Assembly (NCBI GenBank): GCA_024752435.1
Contig: CP103023.1
Location: forward strand, 806,001 to 870,000
Direction of reading: 5' to 3'
Source: Allantophomopsis cytisporea
Taxonomy: Eukaryota > Ascomycota > Leotiomycetes > Phacidiales > Phacidiaceae
Length of the DNA stretch: 64,000 nt
Shown here: positions 45,966-57,412 of the stretch, piece by piece
Numbering within the stretch: position 1 is the first letter of the stretch
How the letters are laid out: each line of letters starts with the position of its first letter
Notes under the pieces: generated by a model
What the model was told of the DNA's origin: nothing
Databases searched by the model: none
What the model saw: the letters and a program-made list of their open reading frames with translations, nothing else
Translations under genes and position numbers: made by a program

Positions 45966-48407
45966 CTCGCGCTATTCGATGAGCTGATGGATTTGGTTTT
46001 CAGCAAATCTCGTTTTTACGTTCATTTGCACTACACTTTTAATATCATCTTAACTCATGTCGAATCGGCAACAAAAAGCTTATTGGGTCGCTGGACGCTC
46101 ATGCAGGGGTAGAATTGTGATACAAAATTATAACGTTTAGCTATTCGCTCATCTGCAGGGGTGGAGGATTCGATTTTTCTCGATGTAATATCTTCTCGGT
46201 CGGACCTTCAAGTCTTTCTGGAACTTATGAGGAGATTCTTTTGCAATACTGTGTATAATCGCTTTGAGATAACTCACTGGAAAGACTTGAACATTTGCTC
46301 TGTTTTAAACGCCGTCACACGAAAAGACATTTTGCCTAAGTGCGGGTAGGTCTGCTTCTTTGTCCAGGCTTGAGCAATGATAGCGTTTGACTTATTAGTA
46401 GCGAGCTATCTCCATTGTTGGTAGTATGATTTACACAAATGGTGAATCTCTCCCCGTGTAATCATTATTAGTTGATGATCACTAAATTCTAGTGCGCAAG
46501 AAGCTTAACTGGTGAAATAACAGGCCTACTTCGAATGCTTCCGACTAATAGAAAATTTTATGTATGCTCATCATCAATATTAGGTTGATTAGGGCAGATT
46601 TTGAACTTTATTAAAGGTGAACCTGGATCCATTCTCGGAGTATGGTGGAACCGGAATATCAGTTACAGGACTCTGTCGATATTACCATCATATTAGTCTA
46701 CATGATGCATATATGAACATGCTTTCACGCCGTGAGATTTAAGACTTCCCCAACTACAGTGCTAGCAATACTTTGAAATAGAATTAACTTTATCTATGCT
46801 CCTTGTACCTTTCACAAAATGATCGACGTCGAACCTAGAGTCATTAGTTTCAGAGGCCAGTAGTCATGGTGCCCGTAGTCTACCGCCTATCAACGATTAT
46901 CATCTCATCAAAATCATAGCCTTCAATACATTTGTCTCAATGCTACGGCAATTTCAACAGCGAATGATACCTTAGTTCTCGGGTGCTGGCAGCTGACAGA
47001 TGCTCCCTCAAAGTTTGCAGGAGCAATCAACTATCCTTTTGGCAATTCGACGATTGGCTACTTGGGCATCCTCTAACCGAGAACTTGCATTGGACTCGCT
47101 CATATGCCTCATGTCCGTCCAGTATGTACAGATTTCGTAAGGAGACAACCAATATATACTTCTCTGGCTTTGCGCATGTCAGTGTCCCCATATGCACGTT
47201 GCGTGAATGCGAAGCTTGGGTATCGGGAGGGAAGAACCATCTTATAATAGTCGCTGGTATTTCCAATCATAGTAAGTATGGGCACATCACAGATTTCCTG
47301 AGTAGTGATCTGACTGCAATTATGTATTTCCGTGCGAGAGCAATATGATGTCAAATCATGCGGTGTAGAGGGAAGGCCTCTATGGAGAAGCAGGCATACT
47401 GGGTTTGTAATGGAAATGTTTCAGCATAGTTTTCTACAGTTTATATTCAATTGAAACCCTGATCGACTCTCTTCTAATAATAACGAACATAGATTGTTGC
47501 CGCCTCAAATCTGCCGATTACGAAGATTTTTCATCGATACAGTGATACCCAGCAGATGCTACTTGGTAATCAGGTACTAGCCTCCGTCTCCTACGCTTAG
47601 ACTCCTTGAATTCTCCATACAAAATCTGCCGAAGCTCCGCCTTTTCTTAGCCTCGGGATAAAACTTAATTCCAATGTCATGTCGATTGTACAGTCACATA
47701 AAAGCACTCCAACAGGTCTATTCAATTCGACTAATTCACTCATGATTCAATCCCTCTTTTCAGTAAAGTTATTACGATGGCACAATCGTTGAAACACATG
47801 CAAATCCACATCCACAGTTTGGGGGGTATGTTGTGGCCCCCATTCGAATTCGAGCAAATTATAAAGTACAAATGCCACACCAGTACAACTTGTATATAAA
47901 CTTCATAATACCTCTCGGTCTCTCGCAGTGGACATCGAGGAACACGCATTTGATATGCGTGTGAGTCCCACGTGAGCCACGGAAATGTTATTCCCTGTAC
48001 CTTTGAGCTCCAAATTATGATAATTGATCTTTAGCTCACAAAGATCGTTTCCTGCAACCGATGATAATCTTTCAGGCCGTTCATCAACAGTTCTCGTACC
48101 ATAAACACAAGCTACATTCGCCTGCCTATCTGTCTCTCTATTCAAGAATTTTGTCAAGCTCGCCTCCATTTTCATCTCGAAGTCGTTTTCGTAATCATCT
48201 CATCGTAACTATCAAGTCAATCAACCATAACATCCTTCGTATTCATCTGAATCTGGCACGTGGGAACTAAAGTATGAGATGATACTACTAGAATTAATGA
48301 ATGACTAACAATCTGATGAACGCCAAAAACGCCATAAACAACGCAAATCTATCCATTAATATCGAGCTCTTTTCCTATTCTCTCTCTCCACAACATCAAA
48401 CTCACTG
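45966..48407. other. Gene-poor region with one weak small ORF
   Basis: 2.4 kb with no supported gene. A minus-strand ATG ORF at 47903-48175 (90 codons, MKMEASLTKFLNRETDRQAN) has plausible composition and a GTACAG donor at its end, but no domain. A plus frame at 46983-47348 and its antisense overlaps have nothing recognisable. Confidence 0.35.
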
Positions 48408-49717
48408 CTACTTCTGCACCAAGTAGTTTTCTACAGGGATATTCTTTTGCTTTAGCAGAATTTGGCAGTTACCGCAAGGATCCCTCATATATTCATTGAG
48501 TTGTTGAACGAGCGTTTCGTTAGGTGTAGCATCCGCCCAGGCGTTTGGAAGCCCTTTCGTAGTCAGAGCAAAGCCATGCGCGGTCTTAAAATACTCAGCG
48601 CCACTTTGTCTGTAAGTATTTTCCATACAATATAAACCAAAATTAACTTACTGTGTTATGAGATAAAAGAATACTTGAGTTTCTGCACAGTGACCATATT
48701 CTTGTAACACTCCTAAAGCCTTTTCGGAGATTTTAAACCCAAATTTTTCCAACCAAGCCTTCTTGAGAGCTTGACTATCACCCTTGAGAGAGCTGGCCTT
48801 ACCAGTTTCGTTAGCCATAGTCATTCCCGTTGCTGAATGTGTGGTGCCTGGTTCGAAAAGCTCCTCGAATCCGGGGATATCTCCTAGATTTTCTCCAGCG
48901 GTAAGAAGAAACTGCTCTTCTTGGTCCTTTGCCGATTTCTGTATCACGAAGGAAAGATGGCCCATTTGAGGTGGTCGCACTATTTTACTGTCCGGACCCG
49001 CTCTTTTCTTGATATCTGCCGTCATCTCAAGGCACATTCGTGTATACATGTAAAGTAAAGGTCGATGAAACTCTGATACTCCTGTACCAGGGTCGGCTTT
49101 TGAGGCAGTTGATAGCACATAACCCAGCAAATCATACACTGTCGTATGCGGAATGTCGACTCCACCAAAACGAAGCATTACACTTTCCAACTTTAGTTCC
49201 GTTGTGTCTTGTTTGACTAGATAAGTGGACTTTCCATTTTCCCTGTTTTTGTTCAGACTTGCTCCTGGATTTAATAAACATGATATCTAAAAAGGTTTGC
49301 TTACATGATGGACTTTATACGTTCCACCGCGGTATTTACGCTAGGCCGGCTATCCATTCTAACATTATATCTTTCTGGGCGCGTGGCTATGTCCTCAATG
49401 GTGTTCATCATCTGCAAACTATCAGTGAGGTCCGAAGTAATGACTAAATCTGAATATACATATGCGCGAAGGTTTGGCGACTTAAAACTATTCTTGACGG
49501 CGTTGAACATCTTGGGATTGGATTCGATGAAAGCTAGTATTGGATTGAAGAAAGCAAGAAAATGAAAGAAAACTTGATGTGGATATAAGACATTACAATG
49601 AATAAAAGTTTCCAAAGATAATACTACATTATATATGGACAGTATCATAGACGGAATTTCTGAGAATAATTGAGATTGTACATCCTTCAATATCGACAGA
49701 TCTATGTTTATACACAT
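48408..49717 (-). CDS. Deaminase-superfamily protein (HCAE ... PCGNC zinc site)
   Basis: Three-exon model: 49321-49717, 48652-49264 and 48408-48609, with introns of 56 and 42 bp in phase, about 403 aa. The N-terminal part is helical and unrecognised (DIATRPERYNVRMDSRPS). The middle carries LESVMLRFGGVDIPHTTVYD. The C-terminal third holds a cytidine-deaminase-like zinc site: YGHCAETQVFFYL (Cys-Ala-Glu with preceding His) and, 60 residues on, DPCGNCQILL (PCxxC). Fungi have large families of such deaminase-fold proteins, for example the OTT_1508 type, whose substrates (nucleic acid or nucleotide) are mostly unknown. I cannot place this one in a named family. The exon 1 start and the donor at 49320 (GTATAA) are the weakest points. 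Confidence 0.68.
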
Positions 49718-50822
49718 TCATTACTATATCAGCTGCTGAGTACCTCTGAATCATCATTCTCGGATTTTTAAAAGTAATTACTGGGATGTCATCTTGGTGG
49801 CATATTACATAGATCCAACGGTATTTTTAATATTCGGCCGATACAGGCTTATTACGACCCCAATGGAATTCAACAGGTTCGTAGGAAGCGATACTGGACA
49901 CTTATTTTGATCTCGTTCCTAGCTGTCTCACCGCTGTGTTAGTTAGGAGTACCACATCAGCTTTGTCTAGGCACAGCTGATGTAGTACTCAATTCTATTC
50001 TTGCGAATTGAGCGTGAGCGATGACATTCGAGGATGAACAGGTGGTCTGCGTTCCTTGATAGCTATAAAAACAAAGAATCCTCAACTAGTACTATGTAAG
50101 ATTGTTTCTTACCCACACACTCTTACTTAGGGCTGCTTATCAAGCGCCACTTACAGCCCGATGGGGCCATCAGAATTATCTGACCACGTGATTCCTTATT
50201 CCTATCAAAATTATCTCTCACGAGAATTATCTTTATCAATCCATCACGCATGTTCGCTGTTGGGTAAAGCAGTCAGCTTTCTTTGGTAACCTACCTTGTT
50301 GGGTTAATAAAACCTTGCTATCAAAAGTAATTGGAGTGTCGTCATTATTCCTCCCCTTAATTTTTACTTGATACTCACTATCCATTTAAAATTGCCATAT
50401 ATTATGTTTCGACTGACAAAGCTCATCAGTATGGAAGGTACGAGCAACTTCTCCGTTTTCATAACCAGACTTTGTATGATATGCATTGCACCTCTATACT
50501 TCTTTGGTATTTACAACGGGTTCGTCTGCGTTCACATATCATATGGTTTCTTTGTTTAATCGAGTACCAGATCAATTGATCAACTCAATAAGTTCCATCC
50601 AAATAACATTATCATTGTATGAAAATAAATCTAAGTCTTTCACCCTCTCTTGCTCAGCACCATACGCACTCCCAGAACCACAGACCTTTCTCATATTGAT
50701 GTACCTTGATGCATATCAATACACCTCAATACACCTCAATATCCATGCATCTAACAAAGATACAAATACCGCTTGTGCCGTCTGTGGATCTTTTCCTCCC
50801 TGATTTCAGGATGCTATGAAAT
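49718..50822. other. Intergenic stretch
   Basis: No supported gene. The sequence AGCTGATGTAGTACTC near 49980 is the inverse of GAGTACCACATCAGCT near 49950, an imperfect inverted repeat (GTACCACATCAGCTTTGTC ... CACAGCTGATGTAGTAC) that could form a hairpin. Otherwise plain. Confidence 0.35.
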
Positions 50823-51139
50823 TTACTGTTAGCATAATACAGTGGTCAGGAGCAAGTCCACTTTGAAAGGACTCCACTTACGTGTCGGTGATCGCGTCTA
50901 AAGGGATGGCAGCAGCATATGAATGGCGCACATAACACTGCGATGCACCCACGCCTCTCGAACTTATGCTCTTCCCTGCGCATACCTCTGAAACCGCCGT
51001 GCTCCTCACGGTGTTCTTCGCGGTGTGCCTCACCGTGCACCTCGTGCGATACTGTAGGCAGGTGATCATCGTGATAGACTGCCAGCCTTGCATGTTCCAA
51101 GCCGTGAACATCTTCGTCTCTGTGTCCGTGTTGAATCAT
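50823..51139 (-). CDS. Small His-rich protein with CYSTM-like cysteine tail
   Basis: An ATG at 51139 gives 86 codons to 50882, exactly where a GTAAGT donor begins. The acceptor at 50826-50827 is followed directly by TAA (50823-50825), so splicing gives an 86-aa protein. Without splicing, 11 more codons are read to a TGA (97 aa). The first 60 residues are very rich in His, Glu and Arg (EVHGEAHREEHREEHGG). The tail RRGCIAVLCAPFICCCHPFR has a Cys cluster inside a short hydrophobic run, resembling the cysteine-rich membrane module (CYSTM) of small stress proteins. A His-rich body plus Cys tail suggests metal binding at a membrane; this is inference. No neighbour hints at a pathway. Confidence 0.6.
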
Positions 51140-51618
51140 GATAGCAGATGAAAGATTTATTCTCTTTTAGCGTAAGGAAAATCGTTTGTTCAGTTGAATC
51201 GTGAAGTTATGATGTCGTGATTGAAATATCGAGCACCTTAGCCAGAGGGATTTAAGATATATATTTCCCTTCCAAGTATTTGGTACTATGTATCTCGGCT
51301 TAGTTCTATCTTCATCCTATCAAGATTGCGCAATCCATCTCATGTCAGCCTAAGGACCAGGATAGAAATAGATCTTTGATGCCATTCACTGTTTGTCCAG
51401 CCTGCAATCTGACAATAGCATTAGAGCTATGAATCAGCTGATGATTATACATAGCAAAGGAGTCATCCTTGCACTCGGAAGAGTTTATCAGATTTAGCAC
51501 CATAGGTTTTATAGAATTCCGGGGCATTCAGTGGTTGATGTTATTTGCGGTATGGTGTAAGCAGTTTAACGCTAGTCCTGAAATAGAAGTCCGCGCATCG
51601 CCATCCACATATTTAGAT
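51140..51618. other. Intergenic stretch
   Basis: Divergent promoter region between the CYSTM-like gene and the next gene. The open frame of the next gene extends upstream to 51469, so part of this may be coding. Confidence 0.35.
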
Positions 51619-52400
51619 ATGGATCGCGCTGACAACTCGTCTGGTCATCAACACTTTGAAACATCATTCTTTTCATCTGTACTTCGCGATGAAGACTTAC
51701 CGTTTGCTGAGTTCTACCCGATCTCCTCGTTCTATTCGCACTATCTCAACAAGTGTTCACCTACGCCCCCGCAGCTGTCTATCACAATCCGTCACATCGA
51801 CATCACCTATACATGTGGGTTTTGTGAAGCTTCACCTCTGACTTTATGTATTAACAGAAAGAAGTGTTTCTCTCGTTCAATCCGGAGCATGTCGACGACC
51901 AAACCACAAGTTGCATCAGATTCTGCTGGAAATGTTAGTATTCACTTTAACAATGCCATTTCTACTCCGTCTATCTCTGGGCTGAATGATAGAAGATTGT
52001 TCTCAAAAAAGACCCTCAGCCTCATTACAGTGTTCCTGAGGAACTCATACCTAGGGATTGGACCAATGATGCGAAAATCAATTGCGAACTTCACTCTTAT
52101 ATCCAAAAGGAGCAATTCGGGCTGAGGACGATCATTCCTATCATCGTAGATAAGGCGCAGACAACCTTTCTGCTTGCTGGAAATCCAGAGACAACAAATT
52201 CAGAAGAGACCACTGATCCGGATGTTGAGCCATCGAACTTCTATCGCTGGGGTGCCATCAATGATGAATTGAGACGCATTGAATCCCCCAAGAGCTTAAT
52301 GGAGATATTGAGGGTGTTCTCCGTAGTAGACGAGAAAGGACTTCCTCCTGAGTGGAAAGAGGTGGATGTCGATGCAGTTCGTGATCCGGAGTATCCATAG
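51619..52400 (+). CDS. Hypothetical protein, unknown family
   Basis: Two exons, 51619-51933 and 51993-52400, with a 59-bp GTTAGT...TAG intron in phase, give 240 aa. The frame stays open upstream to 51469, so an earlier start or a 5' exon is possible; the ATG at 51619 (MDRADNSSGHQHFETSFFSS) was chosen because the upstream part looks non-coding. Exon 2 reads IVLKKDPQPHYSVPEELIPR and TNDAKINCELHSYIQKEQFG, then an acidic linker and EWKEVDVDAVRDPEYP. It looks like a soluble, acidic protein. I recognise no domain. Confidence 0.5.
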
Positions 52401-53592
52401 GCAACCAGCCTGTTCCAACAGAGATTTCGCACAACGTGTAATCTTCTACGATCTATCAAAATGAAAATCAAATTGATGAGGGAATTTGACCTTTTGATAA
52501 ATATGTGGAGGTGCTTACGTGATGTTGTGGAGCTCAAGGAAGCTGTTCGCATCACTACGCAGAACAATCATGGAGATTTTCACCTCAACTGCTATATGAC
52601 ATATAGCGTTTCTAACACACATAGCAGCGTCATTCTATTTTCCCTGGGCTCTCGAATCTTCATTTCACAGTGTGTTTTCTCTGTCCGTAGTTGTGTGAGT
52701 ATTTGCGTATTATTGTATTGTGCATAGGTCAGCGCTTTCACATCACCAAATTTCAGTGCATTGCGTTCCGACCACAGGACCCGACTGATCAATATACATA
52801 CATCAATACACTTGTTCTTAGCAATCACCTCCGCTTTCATGCTTATGTGGATGAAATCTACCTACATTTGTATCGATGCGAGCAGTAGAAGAGAGGATTA
52901 CGGAAGTAAAATCATCTGGTTGCAACATTCTTCTGCTTACGACCCATAAGCAACTCAAAGTCAATACAAAATGCAAGCTCTTCGGCTCCGCAGTCTCCCT
53001 CGCTTTGGCGTAGTGACCCCTCCCCCACCTTTTAGTAACATAGGCTACCGGATGTTCAAGTATTCTTGTACTGTAAGTACCGAATTCGCATCTGGATGAA
53101 CGCCGAAAACGCGCACTAGCGTCAAAGCTTTTTCCACAGATCCGGGGGTGCTCCGTAAATTTACCAGGTGCGGAACTCCTAAATTGAAGAAGAATCTTCG
53201 GAACTGAATTAAGGAATGAAGGAATGTTTGCAAACAAGGCTCATAAACGGCGTTCACTTTTTCACATGTGGTTTTATTTCATTGGTTGGAATTATTATTT
53301 TTCGATTGCGGGGTAATATGTGCATCCAGAGCTTGACAATAAGTTTATATGGTAGTGCAAATCGAAGGCCAAGAACAGCAAACGGGTGTGTTGATTTTCA
53401 TTATTATTGTCTATCCTCCATGAATTCAGAAATTATGATCACTTTTCATCATGTGATATTATCTTGAAGAATCTTCCTTGGTCCCAAAAAGCACAGCAAA
53501 ATGTGATCGTGGGAACCTCGTAGACTGTAGAATCCTTCTTAACGATCAGCTATGATACAGTTTGTTACTTTCTGTGGGATTCTCACTTTTTA
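52401..53592. other. Gene-poor stretch
   Basis: No supported gene. The 139-codon minus frame at 52818-53237 has poor composition and overlaps other frames of similar length, so I treat it as chance. Confidence 0.4.
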
Positions 53593-54120
53593 CTAAGCCT
53601 TCTTACTTGAAGTTGCAGAGGCTTTAGCACTTGACGATGATTTAGTAGTTGAAGTCGATTTCGTGGTGGAAGACGATTTTGCTGCTGAAGAAGATTTTGC
53701 GGCTGAAGTTGACGATTTAGCGGCGGAGGTCGAAGTCGTGGTAGGAACTGCAACTGGAGTTGTTATTGCAGGTGCTGCGCCGTATGCGCCGTATGACCCG
53801 TAACCTCCCGCCGGAACGGGATATGATCCGTAACCTCCAGCTGGGGGAGGATAAGAGCCATATGACCCATAACCTCCCGACGGAGCAGGATAGGAGCCAT
53901 AACCTGCAGCTGGGGCGGGATACGATCCATATCCTCCTGCTGGTTTGGGATAGGACCCATACCCTCCTGCTGGGGTAGGATAAGAGCCGTATCCTCCTGC
54001 GGGGGTAGGATAAGAGCCATAGCCTTGAGCATCGGGTTCAGGTTTAGCATTTGGTATTGGAACTGCCAAGAGAGAAGGCAGGATGGAGAATAAGATGAGG
54101 ATTGATTTGATGTATATCAT
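53593..54120 (-). CDS. Secreted Gly-Tyr-Ser-Tyr-Pro repeat protein
   Basis: An ATG at 54120 (the frame opens earlier only with GTG) gives 175 aa without introns. The signal peptide is MIYIKSILILFSILPSLLAV, followed by a short spacer ending KPEPDAQ. Then come eight near-perfect tandem units of about ten residues with consensus GYGSYPxPAG, where x is Thr, Thr, Lys, Ala, Ala, Pro, Val and the last unit is divergent. The rest is an Ala/Ser/Thr/Lys tail (TKSTSTTKSSSSAKASATSS) ending SSKKA. No dibasic Kex2 site separates the units and no GPI signal follows. It could be a cell-wall or matrix protein. Alternatively, because a UstYa-family oxidase gene diverges from it 1.1 kb away, it could be a repeat-bearing peptide precursor. 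Confidence 0.75.
   Translation of the reverse strand: MIYIKSILILFSILPSLLAVPIPNAKPEPDAQGYGSYPTPAGGYGSYPTPAGGYGSYPKPAGGYGSYPAPAAGYGSYPAPSGGYGSYGSYPPPAGGYGSYPVPAGGYGSYGAYGAAPAITTPVAVPTTTSTSAAKSSTSAAKSSSAAKSSSTTKSTSTTKSSSSAKASATSSKKA
53770..54027 (-). repeat. Tandem repeat array encoding GYGSYPxPAG units
   Basis: Eight units of about 30 bp in the coding frame of the secreted protein, differing mainly at third codon positions and at the x residue. The number of units is likely to vary between strains. Confidence 0.8.
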
Positions 54121-55208
54121 GATGAATATCAGTATAAATGTGCTGGTTTCAATGAATTGGAATAATATGTAATGTTTTGAAATGATCACTTGGGTTGAAC
54201 TGGATATAATCGAGGACGGAAGAGTAGCTTTATACTTATTTCAGTGTCACATAATCTTCTGATTTTCGTCATACTTCTTTACTTGTTTGTCACATCTCTC
54301 ATTTTGCAATACAAATAGTGCAAATCTCAGGTTCTACTCTTGACTACAACTGCCTAGATTCTTTCTTTATTGTGGTCATGATTTTTATTGGATGCCATTT
54401 CTACCGGCGTCGACGCCATATTCACATAACCATACTTCCTTTGAATGCATATCCTGCTATTCTGGCGTTACAATAGCGGTCTGCACGTACTTAGCACAAG
54501 AGAGCAATTGTCAAGAGATATGAGGCCTTATTTCAATCTATATTATGAAAGAGTCAAATTATATTTCTTTGTAGAGAGGGCTCGTCAACTATTTTCTCGA
54601 GTCATGAATCTAGTGAGGCAGCGGCTCCTTGTCTCCCATTACTAACTCATTTTCGGCCCTGGAAGCTGTTTCAATAGAGTTTAAGATAATGACACTGCAT
54701 CTTTCTTGGCGAGCCAATATTTCCATGGAATAATCAAGGAAGATCGTATAGCGCTTGGTAGATACATACTACTGTCTGAGTGTACAGGGATAGGGACAGT
54801 AGGTTGGTACAAAAGTGGTATGGCAAAAATATAATGATGAAAATCAATCCGCATCCAAAGAAATCGGTATGCTGTTTTCAAGTGATATAATATTATGATA
54901 TACTTACGCCATGCACTAGTTCGTTGGTGCTATCCTATGGGTTAGGTATCTTATTCAGCTGCTGCAAGCAGAAATCTATATCACCTCTCACCTACAGTAA
55001 TCCCTTATGATTGATGAATTATAACGTTACATCATTGAGATATCAGAGTTTTTAATGATAAAAATTTGCAATTTGTTTGGTTTTGATATAGTCCTGGCTG
55101 CTCCAAATCATCCAGAGTTTCTTCGAAACTTGTTCTCAATTCTCCAAGAACAAATGTCTTTTCAAACAACCAATTTCAATCTTGCAATTTCTTCTCATAC
55201 ACATAATT
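54121..55208. other. Divergent intergenic region between repeat protein and UstYa gene
   Basis: 1.09 kb shared upstream region of two divergent genes. Frames inside are below 67 codons and domain-free. I saw no clear palindromic operator. Confidence 0.45.
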
Positions 55209-56284
55209 ATGAAACTGCTTCAGTTCTTCCTTCGAGATCATGAAAATGTGAAATTCAAGAGGGTGTCGCAGGTCGAAGATTCCGAGAATGCTATGAATTC
55301 GGAGTTCGAAGCACGGACTGCGTTCTTGAGGGCAAAAGGTTACAGGAGATGCAGTGGCATTATTCTATTCAGCCTGGCCATGATGGCATCAATGTTATCT
55401 GGATTATTGATAGGAAGGGTTCATCCTCATAATCCAGACAAATTCTGCATCACCAGAACCTCAAAGTACTGTGGGTTGTGGGCAAGACCTTCAAAGTGAA
55501 GTGACTAATGCTTCAAATAGCCCCATTGCTCAAGGATGTGGATTTGAGGACAGAATGGGTTCAGTTTGAAGGATCTCTGATGCACGAAAACACTTTTCGT
55601 CAGAATTCAAGTGTAGAGGTTGATGCTGCGTGGGACTCTCTGGGGATTAATTGTAAGCTCTTCTAGATCTTTTTAGTTCGCAGAATACTGACGCTAGTCA
55701 ATCAGATAGAGCTTTGATAGTTCCTCAAGAGCTTGCTGAACAATCTGGATTATCCAGATCACAAGTACAGGTGGCTTCAAAATATGGTGGTGGTTATCCA
55801 GCCAACGTCGAAGCTTTGCATCATCTACACTGTCTAGTAAGTGATGTTGGATGTGTTTTGCAATATATGAGACTAATTTACATTTTAGAACCTGCTTCGC
55901 CAAAGTCTTTACTACAACTATAAGTACTATCAAGCAATGGGCAAAGGGGCATTCACTAATGAAGAGCCAATCCTTCGATATCATGTTAGTAAGTCGTCAG
56001 AAACCCTGTATGAGTTTCTTTAAATTAAGTCTTAAATAGCACACTGTCTGGATATCATTCGTCAACAACTCATGTGCCTTCCAGGGATCGATGTTCTGGG
56101 CCAAGTCTGGTACAATCCTCAAGCACCAGCAGCCATCCCGGATTTCAACACAAAGCATAAATGTCGGAATTTTGACGATATTCGTCAATGGGCAAGAGAC
56201 CATCAAGCACCGAAGTGGGAAGATCTTCCCAATGATTTCATGGCAATGCCTGGACCTGGTGATGTTCTTGAAGAGATGCCGTGA
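55209..56284 (+). CDS. UstYa-family oxidase (DUF3328)
   Basis: Five exons (55209-55470, 55521-55652, 55706-55836, 55889-55988, 56040-56284), introns 50-53 bp, all phases agreeing, 289 aa. A single membrane helix lies near residues 55-75 (GIILFSLAMMASMLSGLLIG), then the lumenal DUF3328 domain: KYSPLLKDVDL, SSVEVDAAWDSLGI, YRALIVPQELAEQSG, GGYPANVEALHHLHCL, then THCLDIIRQQLMC and GQVWYNPQ. The two metal-binding boxes HHLHC and HC are both intact. The family catalyses oxidative cyclisation, chlorination or related steps on peptides (ustiloxin, cyclochlorotine) and some other metabolites. No second UstY gene, tyrosinase or peptidase gene is seen nearby. The first intron has a GTGGGT donor. All key residues are present, so it is probably functional. 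Confidence 0.88.
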
Positions 56285-57412
56285 TAAATTAGGACGGCAG
56301 AGTATGGCGACTTTAGCATGTCTACATTAAGTGATTAGAAACAGTTTAGAACTGCCACTCCAATAATATAGCAAGAAAAGACATTTTCCATTATCTCTCC
56401 GGTGCTGGGATTTGCGATCATATTATTTATTTCATGTTCGCATCTTTAATGACCAGAGCCTCACTCTTAGTTTAAGCTAAAATACATCTATTCTGAATGC
56501 AATCCAAGTGGAATATTCGTTAGAAGTTTCAAGGCTGTGCTCGGATATCGAATACGTACTGTGAAGTGTTCCGATTTCTCAAGATACTAACCGTCATATT
56601 TTGGCCGAGAGTGAAAGCAAGAATACGGCGCAAGTTTGATACGATTTACAATAGGCTAATCAACACTCGAAAGTTGAGGCCAATATTTTGGAATTTGATG
56701 TTATCACGTGATCGTATTCATGCTTTTGTCGTATTCTGGCTCGCACTCTCACAGTCAAAACCTGGCGGTTAGTGTCGTACTTTGCACAATAGTAGATTCC
56801 TTACACTCTTCTGGTGAGAAGAGAATTTCTTCTCTCCTACACCACTTAGAATGTAATGCTTAGATGACCAGATCATCACGAAGAGCGCCGTAGTCTCTTC
56901 ATGAACCTTTTAGCTCGCTATGTATTCAATGAAATATGCCTACCCAACAATGTTCGAATAGCATGCTGTAACACACCATCAATAATTTTTCATAGGAGCT
57001 AATCTCTCCATCAATGAATCGGTGGATAGCTTCGCCTCATGGGCTGCTTGGCCTTCCTTGAATAGCTCCAACATTTTCAATCACTGCTTCCACGAAACAC
57101 TTGTTCTTCTCGATCATCGCATCACTGATATTGAGTTCCAGTTTAGAAAGCATGTAATAGTTATAGCTGACTCATCAGTCAATCGGTCTGAGATAATATA
57201 GCCACATATCTGTTTCTGTTGGCTATGTAAGTAACTACCAATGACACTCAAAATGGGCTTCCTTGTCTCACATGGGTCCTGCAACAGTAATCCTTCAATG
57301 TGATCAAGTCAAACACAATATTGTTTGAAATAATCTGCCATAGCTACGAGAATCTGTGTCCATTGAAATACTCTATTCATACAACATCATTACCACTTCT
57401 ATTCTAATTCAT
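56285..57412. other. Intergenic stretch between accessory and core parts
   Basis: 1.1 kb with no supported gene. The frame at 56566-56772 is domain-free. From 57413 rightwards every gene is conserved and intact. Confidence 0.45.

Noticed and set aside
52818..53237. 139-codon minus-strand ORF
   Set aside because: No domain, several equal-sized overlapping frames, no splice context; treated as chance.
53760..54050. Two other long frames through the GYGSYP repeat (both strands)
   Set aside because: A 30-bp repeat without stops keeps several frames open; only one frame begins with a signal peptide and shows amino-acid-level periodicity with third-base variation.
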